64,000 bases of DNA from Shewanella mangrovisoli (GTDB taxonomy: Bacteria > Pseudomonadota > Gammaproteobacteria > Enterobacterales > Shewanellaceae), in assembly GCF_019457635.1 (NCBI RefSeq), contig NZ_CP080412.1, forward strand, positions 3,100,001 through 3,164,000. The letters are read 5' to 3'. The position numbers and the translations under genes were made by a program. Under the pieces are notes generated by a model. The model searched no databases and had not been told where the DNA came from. It saw only the letters and a list, made by a program, of their open reading frames with translations. The stretch's first letter is position 1. Each line of letters starts with the position of its first letter. Of this stretch, positions 27,270 to 36,108 are shown in pieces.

Positions 27270-27818
27270 ATGAATGAGATAGAACTGATCACTCAACAAA
27301 CCGATAACTGGGTGAAAAAAGTGATCATGAAATACAATATTTGCCCCTTCGCCAGACGTGAGGTTGAGCGCGGCAGTATTCGCTATCTCGTTGTTGAACA
27401 AACCAAAGTCAAGCTAGTGCTCAAAGCCTTGATTGAAGAATGCCAATACCTAGATGCGCATCCCGAAGCCGAAACTACACTGTTTATTCTGCCGCGGGGT
27501 TTTGAGGGCTTTTACACTTACCTCGATCTGGTCGATATGGCGAACGACGCCTTATTCGACAACGACTATGAAGGCGTGTATCAGCTCGCGCATTTTCATC
27601 CCGATTATTGCTTCGAGGATGAACCACAGGACTCTGCCGCCAATTTTACCAACCGCGCTCCCTATCCAACCCTGCATATTATTCGCGAGGCTAGTATGGA
27701 GTTAGCCCTTGCTAACTACAACGACCCCGAATCAATTCCCGAGCGCAATATTCAATTTTGTGAGCGTAAAGGCAGCGAGTTTTTTATTAAATTACTCGCA
27801 GAGTGCATGGGGAAATAG
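27270..27818 (+). CDS. DUF1415 family protein
   Basis: A 182-aa cytoplasmic protein. The N-terminal WVKKVIMKYNICPFARREV, central LFILPRGFEGFYTYLDLVD and HFHPDYCFED motifs identify DUF1415, a gammaproteobacterial family of unknown function. The conserved Cys and His residues (CPFA, HFHPDY) hint at metal binding. Located 27 bp after the LysE-family gene. Confidence 0.87.
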   Translation: MNEIELITQQTDNWVKKVIMKYNICPFARREVERGSIRYLVVEQTKVKLVLKALIEECQYLDAHPEAETTLFILPRGFEGFYTYLDLVDMANDALFDNDYEGVYQLAHFHPDYCFEDEPQDSAANFTNRAPYPTLHIIREASMELALANYNDPESIPERNIQFCERKGSEFFIKLLAECMGK

Positions 27819-27891
27819 CTTTTATTTCAAAGCAATAAACCTAACAACTCCTAAGTTTAGGCATTGGGAAAGGTCGCACTGTTTACACCAA

Positions 27892-28345
27892 TCACAGGAT
27901 TTGTGTGCTCCATTTCTCATTGCCATAGCGACGATTTTTATAGCTATCGATACGCCATTCATCGGCCTTTTTAAGGACGATAAACAGATACTCATCTTCG
28001 AAGTGAGTGTTGGTTTTGATATAGATTTCGGCTCTGCTCTTATGTTTTAAGTTAACGAGCAGCTCAAGAGGATGGTCACAACCATTAAACTTTGAAGGAA
28101 AACCAAAGGAGTTGCGAACTTTACCGCCATACACACGGGGCTTATCGGGGGGAGATTTGTTCATTGAGCAGTGCAAACCAATCGGTCCGCTCTGCATAGT
28201 GGAACTCTGTTTCGGGTAATACCTTTCTTAAGGCTTCTTCCTCTGCTTGCAGTTTGGCATAAAGATTATTTTCGATCTCATTCCAACTTTGGCAGAAAGA
28301 TAACACACGCTGTGTTAAATACGCTTTTAATTCAATCTCATCCAT
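27892..28345 (-). pseudogene. Frameshifted NTF2-like (immunity-protein-like) gene
   Basis: Two overlapping minus-strand frames together give one coherent protein. The first (28345 down to 28142) starts MDEIELKAYLTQRVLSF and stops after LLNEQISPR. The second continues from DKPRVYGGKVRNSFGFPS to the C-terminus near WSTQIL. The break is at a run of six C (plus-strand G at 28147-28152). Removing one C fuses the frames into about 150 aa. The joined sequence looks like an NTF2-fold protein of the type found as immunity proteins to polymorphic toxins; this is inference. It may be a true mutation, a phase-variable tract or a sequence error. Confidence 0.65.
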
Positions 28346-28444
28346 GTCGATTATCTCGTCCTCTCCTAGGAATACTTACGGCGGACACTATAATCAAACG
28401 GCCTGTCGGTCACAAGCCTAGCTCTCTATCACATCAATAAAAAA

Positions 28445-28463
28445 CATAATGATAATTCATTAG
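28445..28463. promoter_or_regulatory. Possible Fur box
   Basis: The sequence CATAATGATAATTCATTAG resembles the 19-bp Fur consensus over its first 12 bases; the second half is shifted by one base. It lies about 250 bp upstream of the protease start and 100 bp from the start of the frameshifted gene. Weak. Confidence 0.3.
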
Positions 28464-28605
28464 CTTAGGATGAATTAGCCAGCATATTCTCCCCTACATA
28501 GCTTGGCTGTTAACGCAGCCATAATTGTCATTCTTTGTTTACAGCCCAAAATGTTTACAAATTGCTACTTTTGTTATTTGTTTGTTAAAAATAAATTCCT
28601 GTGTT

Positions 28606-28690
28606 AGGTTGAAATCGCCTAAGTCAGCAGACGCCCGTCTGTCCATAGGAGCACAAGTAGATGCTCCGTGTCGCTTAGGTCTTACAACCT
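28606..28690 (+). promoter_or_regulatory. Structured 5' leader upstream of the protease gene
   Basis: Two nested long-range stems enclose two hairpins. The outer stem is AGGTTG (28606-28611) / CAACCT (28685-28690) and the inner stem CCTAAG (28618-28623) / CTTAGG (28674-28679). Inside are hairpin CAGAC / GTCTG (28628-28641) and hairpin GGAGCA / TGCTCC (28648-28667). All four stems are perfect Watson-Crick pairs. The fold ends about a dozen bases before the GGAG ribosome site, so it could gate translation. I do not recognise it as a known riboswitch class. Confidence 0.55.
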
Positions 28691-28713
28691 TGATAACAAA
28701 TGGAGCAAGCACA

Positions 28714-30279
28714 ATGAAATTAACCAAAATCGCCAGTGCCGTTATTGCCTTATCTGTGGGCGTTATTGCCCAAGCCCATGCCGACGACAATCGTTATGTC
28801 ATTCAAGTCGAAGCGGGTCATAAAGGCATTGTTAAAGCACTGGCCAAAAAATTGGGCGCAGAAATCAATCTTGAAGGGGATGAATTTATCGCTGCGACTT
28901 TTACCGGCAAAGATCTCGCCCAAGTAAAAGGCCTGCTGAACAACCCACATATCACTCTGATTGAAGAAGACGTTCGCCGTCATCCTATGGCGCTGTATAA
29001 CGACGATGCGGGCAATCCAATGACCCAGCAAGTCACGCCTTATGCGGTATATCAATCCCATGCCAACGAAGTAACCTTTAACCCAAATGCGGGCATGAAG
29101 GTGTGTATTATTGACTCTGGTTTAGATAGCTCAAACCCAGACTTTAACTGGAACAACATCACTGGCGATAACGACTCTGGTACGGGTAACTGGGATCAGA
29201 ACGGTGGCCCACACGGCACTCACGTGGCGGGTACTATTGGTGCGGCAGACAACAATATCGGTGTTGTCGGTATGGCGCCTGGCGTACCTATGCATATCGT
29301 AAAAGTATTCAACGCCTCGGGTTGGGGTTACTCCTCTGACTTAGCCTATGCAGCCAACAAATGTAGCAATGCTGGCGCTAAGATCATCAGCATGAGTTTA
29401 GGTGGCGGCGCAGCCAACAATACCGAAAAGAATGCCTTCGACGCCTTTACTGCGGCGGGTGGTTTAGTGGTCGCGGCTGCGGGTAACGACGGTAACTCAG
29501 TACGCTCTTATCCAGCGGGTTACCCATCGGTGATGATGATCGGTGCTAACGATGCTAACAATAAGATTGCCGACTTCTCCCAATACCCAAGCTGCGTGAG
29601 CGGTCGTGGTAAAAAAGCCGTCAACGATGATGGCATCTGTGTTGAAGTGACCGCAGGCGGTGTCGATACCCTATCAACCTACCCTGCAGGCATGGCAACA
29701 GCCTCAACCTTAACAGCCGATGGCGCGACAGTTGCCTCATCAGCAATGGAGAACCCAGGTTCAGCCACAGGTAACACCTACTTTATGGGTACGGCTCAGG
29801 CAGTGGATTCTGGCGCGAACGGTAAGATTTGTGTTATCGATCGCGGCGTGATTTCCTTCCACGATAAAGTGCTTAACTGTGAAAACTCAGGCGGTGTCGG
29901 CGCAATCGTTATCAACAACGTCGCGGGCATGCTCTACGGCACTTTGGGTGATACCAACGCCACCACCATTCCTGCCGTTGGCGCAGCGTTTGAAGATAGA
30001 GCCAGCCTACTTGCTGCACAAAACGCAACGGTTTCAATCGATTCGGTTGACTACGGCTTTATGAGCGGTACTTCAATGGCCACACCAGCAGTATCGGGTA
30101 TGGCTGCACTGGTATGGTCTAACCATTCACAATGTACTGGTACACAAATCCGTAACGCACTCAAAGCAACGGCAATGGATGCGGGTACTGTAGGTAAGGA
30201 TAACTACTTCGGTTATGGTATCGTCAACGCGAAAGCGGCCGATGCTTACCTCACTACCTATGGCTGCTCTGGCAAATAG
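28714..30279 (+). CDS. Secreted S8 (subtilisin-like) serine protease
   Basis: A 521-aa exported protease. A signal peptide (about 22 residues, ending AQAHA) is followed by an I9-type propeptide (YVIQVEAGHKGIVKALAKK). The S8 catalytic domain then shows Asp134 (CIIDSGLD), His167 (GGPHGTHVAGT) and Ser454 (SGTSMATPAVSGMAAL). A PA-like domain (about 330-420; NGKICVIDRG, VGAIVINN) is inserted before the Ser. It should mature by propeptide cleavage and degrade proteins outside the cell. GGAG lies eight bases before this ATG; the frame is open further upstream, but that part overlaps the structured leader and lacks a signal sequence. Confidence 0.93.
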   Translation: MKLTKIASAVIALSVGVIAQAHADDNRYVIQVEAGHKGIVKALAKKLGAEINLEGDEFIAATFTGKDLAQVKGLLNNPHITLIEEDVRRHPMALYNDDAGNPMTQQVTPYAVYQSHANEVTFNPNAGMKVCIIDSGLDSSNPDFNWNNITGDNDSGTGNWDQNGGPHGTHVAGTIGAADNNIGVVGMAPGVPMHIVKVFNASGWGYSSDLAYAANKCSNAGAKIISMSLGGGAANNTEKNAFDAFTAAGGLVVAAAGNDGNSVRSYPAGYPSVMMIGANDANNKIADFSQYPSCVSGRGKKAVNDDGICVEVTAGGVDTLSTYPAGMATASTLTADGATVASSAMENPGSATGNTYFMGTAQAVDSGANGKICVIDRGVISFHDKVLNCENSGGVGAIVINNVAGMLYGTLGDTNATTIPAVGAAFEDRASLLAAQNATVSIDSVDYGFMSGTSMATPAVSGMAALVWSNHSQCTGTQIRNALKATAMDAGTVGKDNYFGYGIVNAKAADAYLTTYGCSGK

Positions 30280-30315
30280 TATTTAGCCAAGATAATCAGC
30301 CAAGATAATCCCAAT

Positions 30316-30345
30316 AAAAAAACCAGCACTTGTGCTGGTTTTTTT
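30316..30345. terminator. Bidirectional terminator, protease / sseB
   Basis: Stem AAAAACCAGCA / TGCTGGTTTTT with a four-base loop and long A and T runs, between converging genes. A short direct repeat (AGCCAAGATAATC twice) precedes it. Confidence 0.9.
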
Positions 30346-30361
30346 ATTGTCTATTGGAAGA

Positions 30362-31192
30362 TTACTTAAACCAGCCTTTGATACTGGTCAGCAGTGAGCG
30401 GCTGTAAAAAGGCACACCCTTGGCTTGGCAAAATGTCGCGATAGGCTCGACGCTGTCGCCATGTAAATGGTGCACTTTGATAGGCCAGCTGTCCTGCCCC
30501 AGTTGACGCTCGAGCAACTTCACATCGCCACGGATACGATTAATATCCTCTGCGTTTTCAGCGGGTAACTGGATCACTAGGCTTAAGGCGTGATCCGACG
30601 TACTTCGAATGAAATCCAAGCGTGATGATTCCAGCAGATAGGCCTTCTCGACAGTTTTATAGTTCGCGAGTAACCCTTTGAGCTGAGCAAAATGGGGATA
30701 CTCATGGGGCTCGATATTGCCAAATAACGAAAGCGCCCCCCTGTGCTCAACCAACTCAAGCTGCGATGACAACATCAAGCGCACTTCGTGTGCATCCAAG
30801 GATTTCGACATATTGCTGTTAGGATTCAGCGCCATATCGCTCCCCGATTGCAGCAGCACTTGGAACAGCGTCTCGGCATCGAGCGTCATCACCCCATGGT
30901 GCGCAGTGCCTTCGCTCTTCATCAGTTCGATGGCCTTATCAACGGCGGTTTGAGATGTAAAAATCGGCGTAAAAGGATGATCACTACCATCCTCGAGGGG
31001 GACATACCACTGGGTGATGCCGATAGCCATCGCACCTTCACCCGCCTCGGGCGCCTCAGTGCGACTCTCACTCAAGATAAACAGGGTTGATTGGCTAAGT
31101 TGTTGATAAAACTCGGCCGCATACAGATTGTCTTGGAGGGCCTTCACAAAAATTTGTTCGAGTGGGGTTGTCGTTTCTAGGGTGTACAACAT
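30362..31192 (-). CDS. sseB: SseB family protein
   Basis: A protein of about 276 aa with an N-terminal SseB domain (LEQIFVKALQDNLYAAEFYQ, then WYVPLEDGSDHPFTPIFTS) and a C-terminal SseB_C-like domain ending LCTS-type (SWPIKVHHLHGDSVEPIATF). E. coli SseB is linked to serine sensitivity, but no reaction is known. The frame opens with TTG at 31198; the ATG at 31192 is preferred because AGGAAG sits seven bases before it. Single gene converging on the protease terminator. Confidence 0.83.
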   Translation of the reverse strand: MLYTLETTTPLEQIFVKALQDNLYAAEFYQQLSQSTLFILSESRTEAPEAGEGAMAIGITQWYVPLEDGSDHPFTPIFTSQTAVDKAIELMKSEGTAHHGVMTLDAETLFQVLLQSGSDMALNPNSNMSKSLDAHEVRLMLSSQLELVEHRGALSLFGNIEPHEYPHFAQLKGLLANYKTVEKAYLLESSRLDFIRSTSDHALSLVIQLPAENAEDINRIRGDVKLLERQLGQDSWPIKVHHLHGDSVEPIATFCQAKGVPFYSRSLLTSIKGWFK

Positions 31193-31422
31193 TGGCAAAC
31201 TTCCTGTTATTAAGCGGTTCAGTCCTTTACTATCAAAGAGTTAAAAATAATTTTTAACCATTCGATTCACACTGACCAGATTAAATCGCGTGGGCATGGT
31301 AAAACATTGAGGGCGTCGAATCGAGTAAAACATCCCACAATTGGCATCAAAGCAGGCACTTAGCACAGTACCGAGCCTGCGCAGTCGCAAACTCGGCACT
31401 CATGAGTAACTGACTGATAGAA

Positions 31423-32709
31423 TTAGAGACTTAATCCCCACACTTCGAAGGCATCGCGGCAAAGCTGCTCACGAAAATCCGGATGAGCGATATTGATCAA
31501 GGCCTGTGCCCGCTCGCGCAGGGAGCGACCACGCAGGTTCGCCGCGCCATACTCGGTCACTATGTAATGCACATGGGCACGGGTCGTCACGACCCCAGCA
31601 CCGGGCGATAACACAGGAGCAATGCGGGAAATCGCGCCGCCCGAGGCGGTACTTGGCAAGGCAATCACAGAGCGGCCGCCTTCGGATAACCCCGCGCCGC
31701 GAATAAAGTCCATCTGCCCGCCAACACCCGAATAAATCTTAGTGCCTATCGAATCGGCGCAAACTTGGCCCGAAAGATCGACCTGCAGCGCCGAGTTAAT
31801 CGCCATCACATTGGGGTTTTTACGGATAATAGAGGTGTCGTTGACTTGCTCGATATCCATAAAAATGACCGCAGGATTATCATCCACATAGTCGTATAAC
31901 TTCTGGCTACCTAAGGCGAAACCTGTGACCAGTTTTCCGGGGTAAAAACGCTTCTTGCTGTTGTTAATCACGCCCTTTTCGACCAGCTGCAAAATCCCGT
32001 CGGAAAATAGCTCGGTATGCACGCCTAAGTCTTTGTGCTCGGTCAGGCAAGACAATACAGCATCGGGAATCGCGCCAATGCCCATCTGCAAACAATCGCC
32101 ATCACGCACTAATTCGGCCACATTTTTACCTATCGCCAAACTCACTGCATCGCCGGTGGCAAAGGCATGGATGGGTAAACTGGCGCTCTGTTCATACACA
32201 GCGGCGAAACGGTCGATATGAATAAAACCATCGCCGTGGGTGCGGGGCATTTGCGGGTTGATATGGGCGATGATTTTACCCGCCACTTGGCAGGCGGCTA
32301 AGGTGGCCTCCACCGAAATCCCTAAGGAACACATGCCGTGTTTGTCGGGCGGCGACACTTGGATAATCGCGGTATCGATTTTTTGCTCGCCGCTGCGGAA
32401 CAGTTTAGGCACTTCCGAGAGGAAAATCGGCACATAGTCGGCGTCACCGCTTTGTAATAACGGCCGAGTCGGCACTCCACCAAAGAAACAACGATGGCGC
32501 AAATGACCACGCAAATCGGGATGACTTAAGGACTCAGCGCCTTCGGTATGTAGCTGTAATAAGGTGAGATTTTCAAGGGTGAGCGCATGTGTTGCCAGCG
32601 CATCTAATAAGACTCTGGGGGTCGCCCCCATGGAATGGGTCCACAGGGTTTCGCCACTTTGAATGAGCGATACCGCTTCGAGGGCACTTTGACACACAAT
32701 CGCAGGCAT
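31423..32709 (-). CDS. Acetyl-CoA hydrolase/CoA-transferase family enzyme
   Basis: A 428-aa enzyme of the Cat1/4-hydroxybutyrate CoA-transferase family. N-terminal and C-terminal halves form the two CoA-transferase domains. The catalytic Glu is expected in the IVTEYGAANLRGRSLRERA segment near residue 387, and the CoA-binding GGQMDFIRGAGLSEGG stretch is clear. It moves CoA between acetate or other short acids, or hydrolyses acetyl-CoA; which one cannot be told from sequence. It is alone. A 9-bp inverted repeat lies in its upstream region. Confidence 0.88.
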   Translation of the reverse strand: MPAIVCQSALEAVSLIQSGETLWTHSMGATPRVLLDALATHALTLENLTLLQLHTEGAESLSHPDLRGHLRHRCFFGGVPTRPLLQSGDADYVPIFLSEVPKLFRSGEQKIDTAIIQVSPPDKHGMCSLGISVEATLAACQVAGKIIAHINPQMPRTHGDGFIHIDRFAAVYEQSASLPIHAFATGDAVSLAIGKNVAELVRDGDCLQMGIGAIPDAVLSCLTEHKDLGVHTELFSDGILQLVEKGVINNSKKRFYPGKLVTGFALGSQKLYDYVDDNPAVIFMDIEQVNDTSIIRKNPNVMAINSALQVDLSGQVCADSIGTKIYSGVGGQMDFIRGAGLSEGGRSVIALPSTASGGAISRIAPVLSPGAGVVTTRAHVHYIVTEYGAANLRGRSLRERAQALINIAHPDFREQLCRDAFEVWGLSL

Positions 32710-32774
32710 ACAGAATTCCTTCGCTTAGCTGATCCCCATTCCTTTGCGCATGTTGTGGCGAGGATGCGCCACAC

Positions 32775-32811
32775 GCTTTGCGTCTCCGCTCCCCCAAGGG
32801 TTACGCAAAGC
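32775..32811 (-). other. Inverted repeat upstream of the CoA-transferase gene
   Basis: Perfect 9-bp arms GCTTTGCGT / ACGCAAAGC separated by 19 bases, about 65-100 bp before the CoA-transferase start. It may be a leader hairpin or operator; no family assigned. Confidence 0.4.
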
Positions 32812-32946
32812 CAATACAGCAAAGGAACATTTTATTAGCAGCAGTGTAAGCGAGTTCTAAAGTAACTAACATCCATTTCAACGACTTAGTCCGATTCTTT
32901 ACCAATACTTTGCGTTAAGTCAAAACTCGCGCCCAAAGCAAGAGCC

Positions 32947-34068
32947 TTAATCCAAACGTTTGGAGAATCGCAGACTGGCCACCAGCAGGCCTAAACAGGT
33001 AAAGCCAATCATCCACAGCGCATCAAATTGCAAGTCACTCACCTCGGCATCCCTCAACACAATCGCGCGGGACATGCGCATAAAGTGCGTCGCGGGTAAC
33101 GCCTCGGCAATCCACTGCGCCGCCACGGGCATGGCCTCGTAGGGGAACATAAAGCCCGACAACAGAATCGACGGCAGCAGGATAAACACCGTCATCTGCA
33201 TCGACTGCAACTGGGTTTTCGCTATGGTTGAAATCACTAGGCCTAAGGTCAAACTGGCGCAGATAAACAGCATAGCCGCCAGCGCAATCGAATCCAAACC
33301 GCCGCGAATCGGCACGGCAAACAGTAAATGTCCGGCGGTAAGAATAATGGCCAGTTGCACAAAGCCCACTAATACATAAGGCGTTATTTTACCTAGCATT
33401 AGCTCGAGCGGCCGCACTGGTGTGGTGATTAAAAACTCCATATTGCCCTGCTCACGCTCGCGCACAATCGCGGCCGAGGTAAACATCACCATAGTCATAG
33501 TCAAAATCACCCCTAAGAGGCCGGGAACGATATTCACCACAGAACGCTGCTCAGGGTTAAAATACTGCACCACCTCAAAACTGGGGGGATTCGATTTAAC
33601 CGCCCTCCCCGCAATTTCATCCAATGGCATTTGCCTTAAACTGCGAATGGTAGAGGCGACCACGGTATCCGAGCCATCCACCAACCATTGCCCCACGGGC
33701 TCGGCAAAATAGGCCTGCCCCACAAAGGCGGGATGTCGCACTAAACGCTCGTCGAGATCGGCGCCTAAATACAACACGGCTTTCACTTCGCCCCGAGTAA
33801 TGGCCGCATCCGCTTCGGCGGCGCTCAAGTAGCGATTTTTAAAATCAACTACTTGAGTCGATTCTACCGCCTTAACCAAGGCGCGGCTATAGGCGGAGTC
33901 GCTTAAGTTCACTAAACCTGCGGGCAAATGGCGCGCATCGGTGTTGATGGCATAACCAAACAGCATCAACTGCACTAAGGGGATCATCACTATCATGCCG
34001 AAGGTCATGCGATCCCGCGATAACTGCCTGAGTTCTTTGACCACCACGGCCCAAATTCTACGTAGCAT
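32947..34068 (-). CDS. ABC-2 type efflux permease (YbhS/YbhR-like)
   Basis: A 373-aa membrane subunit. One N-terminal transmembrane helix (MIVMIPLVQLMLFGYAINTD) is followed by a periplasmic domain of about 130 aa and five or six helices with the ABC-2 signature (REREQGNMEFLITTPVRPLELMLGK). The start at 34068 is chosen because GGAGG lies six bases upstream and it overlaps the ATPase gene by only 11 bp. It is the last gene of a TetR-HlyD-ATPase-permease operon, so it should form the exporter pore. Only one permease gene is present, against two in the E. coli ybh operon; it presumably forms a homodimer. Confidence 0.9.
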   Translation of the reverse strand: MLRRIWAVVVKELRQLSRDRMTFGMIVMIPLVQLMLFGYAINTDARHLPAGLVNLSDSAYSRALVKAVESTQVVDFKNRYLSAAEADAAITRGEVKAVLYLGADLDERLVRHPAFVGQAYFAEPVGQWLVDGSDTVVASTIRSLRQMPLDEIAGRAVKSNPPSFEVVQYFNPEQRSVVNIVPGLLGVILTMTMVMFTSAAIVREREQGNMEFLITTPVRPLELMLGKITPYVLVGFVQLAIILTAGHLLFAVPIRGGLDSIALAAMLFICASLTLGLVISTIAKTQLQSMQMTVFILLPSILLSGFMFPYEAMPVAAQWIAEALPATHFMRMSRAIVLRDAEVSDLQFDALWMIGFTCLGLLVASLRFSKRLD

Positions 34069-35098
34069 CTTGAGCCTCCAAAGTCGTGGCCTGACTGCCA
34101 TTTGGCGGCGTTAGCTGGGCACGCCCGCCAGTGCAGGTGACAAACACATCCTCAAGGCTTGGACGCACTTCGGTAAGTGCTCGCCCCGCAACCCTTGGGC
34201 TTAACCAAGCCAGCGGATCTGCAATCGAACTTTGCACTAATACCCGTAAACGACTGCCAATCTGCGCCGCCGATAACACGTTGGCGTCGCTGATAAGCGA
34301 CTGTTTAAGCTTACGTAAATCCTCACCCGACACTTCAATGACCCGCGCGCCCATGGCCGCCATTAATTGTTGCGGCGAGCCGTCGGCGCGTTTTATCCCG
34401 CGCTCTAAAATCGCCAGACCATGGCAACGCTCGGCCTCATCCATATAGTGGGTCGAGACTAAAATCGTGGTGCCTTGGGCGCAGAGATCGAACAGCCGCT
34501 CCCAAAACTCGCGGCGATTTTCAGGGTCGACCGCCGACGTCGGCTCATCGAGAAATAACAGCTCGGGGTGATGCAAGGTCGCGGCGGCTAAGGCTAGACG
34601 CTGCTTTTGCCCGCCACTCATGGAGCCCGCCATTTGCTTCTCGCGCCCCGCCAAATCGTACAAGCTTAATAACTCGGCCAAACGCGCCTTGGTTTGGCGA
34701 CGATTCAACCCATAAATTTGCGCCACAAACTCGAGGTTTTCCCTCACCGACAGGTTGTCGTAGAGGGAGAATTTTTGCGTCATATAGCCAATGCGGCGGC
34801 GCAGTTTTTCCTCGGCGCCGGGCAAGGTTTCCCCCAGCACCCGAATATCCCCCGAGGTTGGACTCAGCAGCCCAGTCAACATCCGAATGGAGGTCGATTT
34901 GCCGCAGCCATTGGGGCCTAAAAACCCATAAATCGTGCCCTTAGGGATCGCCAAGTCGAGATCTTTGACCGCATTGATGCCGCCAAAGGCGCGGGTCATA
35001 CCGCGGGTTTCGATAGCAAACTCAGAAGCCGCGCTTAATGTTTCTGCCGCTGATGTCCCAGCGACTGATCTCCCTACTGAAGCCTGTTGAGCGCTCAT
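34058..35098 (-). CDS. ABC transporter ATPase (YbhF-like, single domain)
   Basis: A 346-aa ATP-binding subunit with Walker A GPNGCGKST, signature MSGGQKQRLALA, Walker B LLFLDEPTSAVD and the switch His in VSTHYMDEAE. The first 25 residues are Ser/Ala-rich and probably unstructured. The C-terminal 100 residues form the extra domain seen in drug-export ATPases. The start overlaps the HlyD gene stop by 4 bp (ATGA). It would power the ABC-2 permease encoded next. Confidence 0.93.
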   Translation of the reverse strand: MSAQQASVGRSVAGTSAAETLSAASEFAIETRGMTRAFGGINAVKDLDLAIPKGTIYGFLGPNGCGKSTSIRMLTGLLSPTSGDIRVLGETLPGAEEKLRRRIGYMTQKFSLYDNLSVRENLEFVAQIYGLNRRQTKARLAELLSLYDLAGREKQMAGSMSGGQKQRLALAAATLHHPELLFLDEPTSAVDPENRREFWERLFDLCAQGTTILVSTHYMDEAERCHGLAILERGIKRADGSPQQLMAAMGARVIEVSGEDLRKLKQSLISDANVLSAAQIGSRLRVLVQSSIADPLAWLSPRVAGRALTEVRPSLEDVFVTCTGGRAQLTPPNGSQATTLEAQDAT

Positions 35099-36108
35099 GG
35101 CAGCTGTACCTCAAGGGCCATTCCCGTGGGTAAATCCTGCCCATCTGGCGCAATATCGATATCGGTGAGATACATCAACCTCGCCCTATCGCGTTCATTT
35201 AAGGCATAAAAAGGAGTGTAAGCTGGTTGACTGCGAATATTACGCACTGTGCCTGCAATAGGCTGCGCGCGGCCATCGACAAGGATCTTCACTTTGCTCC
35301 CCGCCTTGACCCTATCGAGCCAAGTCGCAGGCAGATACACCCGCACATAGGGATGCTCAATCGCCAATAAACCAATAAGTTGACTACCTGCGGCCACCCT
35401 GTCGCCCACCCGCCAAGGTAAGGTATCCACTACTGCGGGTCTTGCTGCCACTAGGCTTAAATCCTTGAAGGCTTTTTGCTCCTGCGCCACGCCAGCCATG
35501 GCCGCCTCAACTGCGGCTTTGGCCTGCTCGAGTTGCTCGCTACGGGTGCCGTTTTGCAACAATCTTAAGCTCTGCTCGGCTTCGGCTTGCTTGGCAAGGC
35601 TGGTATCACGCGCCGCGCGCGCCGCATCTAAATCCGCTTGGCTGAGCACCTTAGTCTTAAATAACCGCTGCGTGCGCTCAAAATTCTGCCGCGCCTCTTT
35701 CACGCTGGCATTGGCGCCGTCGAGGGCGGCGCGGGCTTTATCTATATCTTCCGAGCGGGCCCCCGTCATGGCTTCTTCCAGCTTGGCCTGCGCTTGCTTA
35801 AGCTCGGCTTGACGCTGTCCAAGGCGCGCCTTGGCGGCTGTGCTATCCAGCTCGAGTAACACCTCCCCCGCCTGCACTTGCTGGCCTTCAACCACATTAA
35901 TCCGATTGATCAGCTCCCCCACGGGTGCGGTGAGGGTTAACCTGTCGCGCTCGACTGTGCCTAGCACGCGGGGCGATTCATCACCGCAGGCCGTCAATTG
36001 CAGCAACAATGCCGCGCCCAAAAGATTCGCCAACATCTTGCCCCATCTTTGAACAGAAAGTCGCCGCGCCATAACCGACATCACTGTTAACCTATTGGTT
36101 AATATCAT
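35095..36108 (-). CDS. HlyD-family membrane fusion lipoprotein
   Basis: A 337-aa periplasmic adaptor. The long signal sequence ends in the lipobox LTAC, so it is probably a lipoprotein anchored in the inner membrane. A split biotinyl-lipoyl domain flanks a long coiled-coil hairpin rich in Ala, Glu and Gln (about residues 100-210). It should link the ABC-2 pump to an outer-membrane TolC channel, which is not encoded here. The start overlaps the TetR stop as TAATG. Met13, which shortens the signal sequence, is an alternative start. Confidence 0.9.
   Translation of the reverse strand: MILTNRLTVMSVMARRLSVQRWGKMLANLLGAALLLQLTACGDESPRVLGTVERDRLTLTAPVGELINRINVVEGQQVQAGEVLLELDSTAAKARLGQRQAELKQAQAKLEEAMTGARSEDIDKARAALDGANASVKEARQNFERTQRLFKTKVLSQADLDAARAARDTSLAKQAEAEQSLRLLQNGTRSEQLEQAKAAVEAAMAGVAQEQKAFKDLSLVAARPAVVDTLPWRVGDRVAAGSQLIGLLAIEHPYVRVYLPATWLDRVKAGSKVKILVDGRAQPIAGTVRNIRSQPAYTPFYALNERDRARLMYLTDIDIAPDGQDLPTGMALEVQLP

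Noticed and set aside
28525..28713. N-terminal extension of the protease frame
   Set aside because: The extension overlaps the structured leader and gives no signal peptide at the N-terminus, whereas ATG 28714 has a good ribosome site and a proper signal sequence.
32573..32838. Overlapping short frames at the start of the CoA-transferase gene
   Set aside because: They are antisense or out of frame with the clear CoA-transferase and have no independent evidence.
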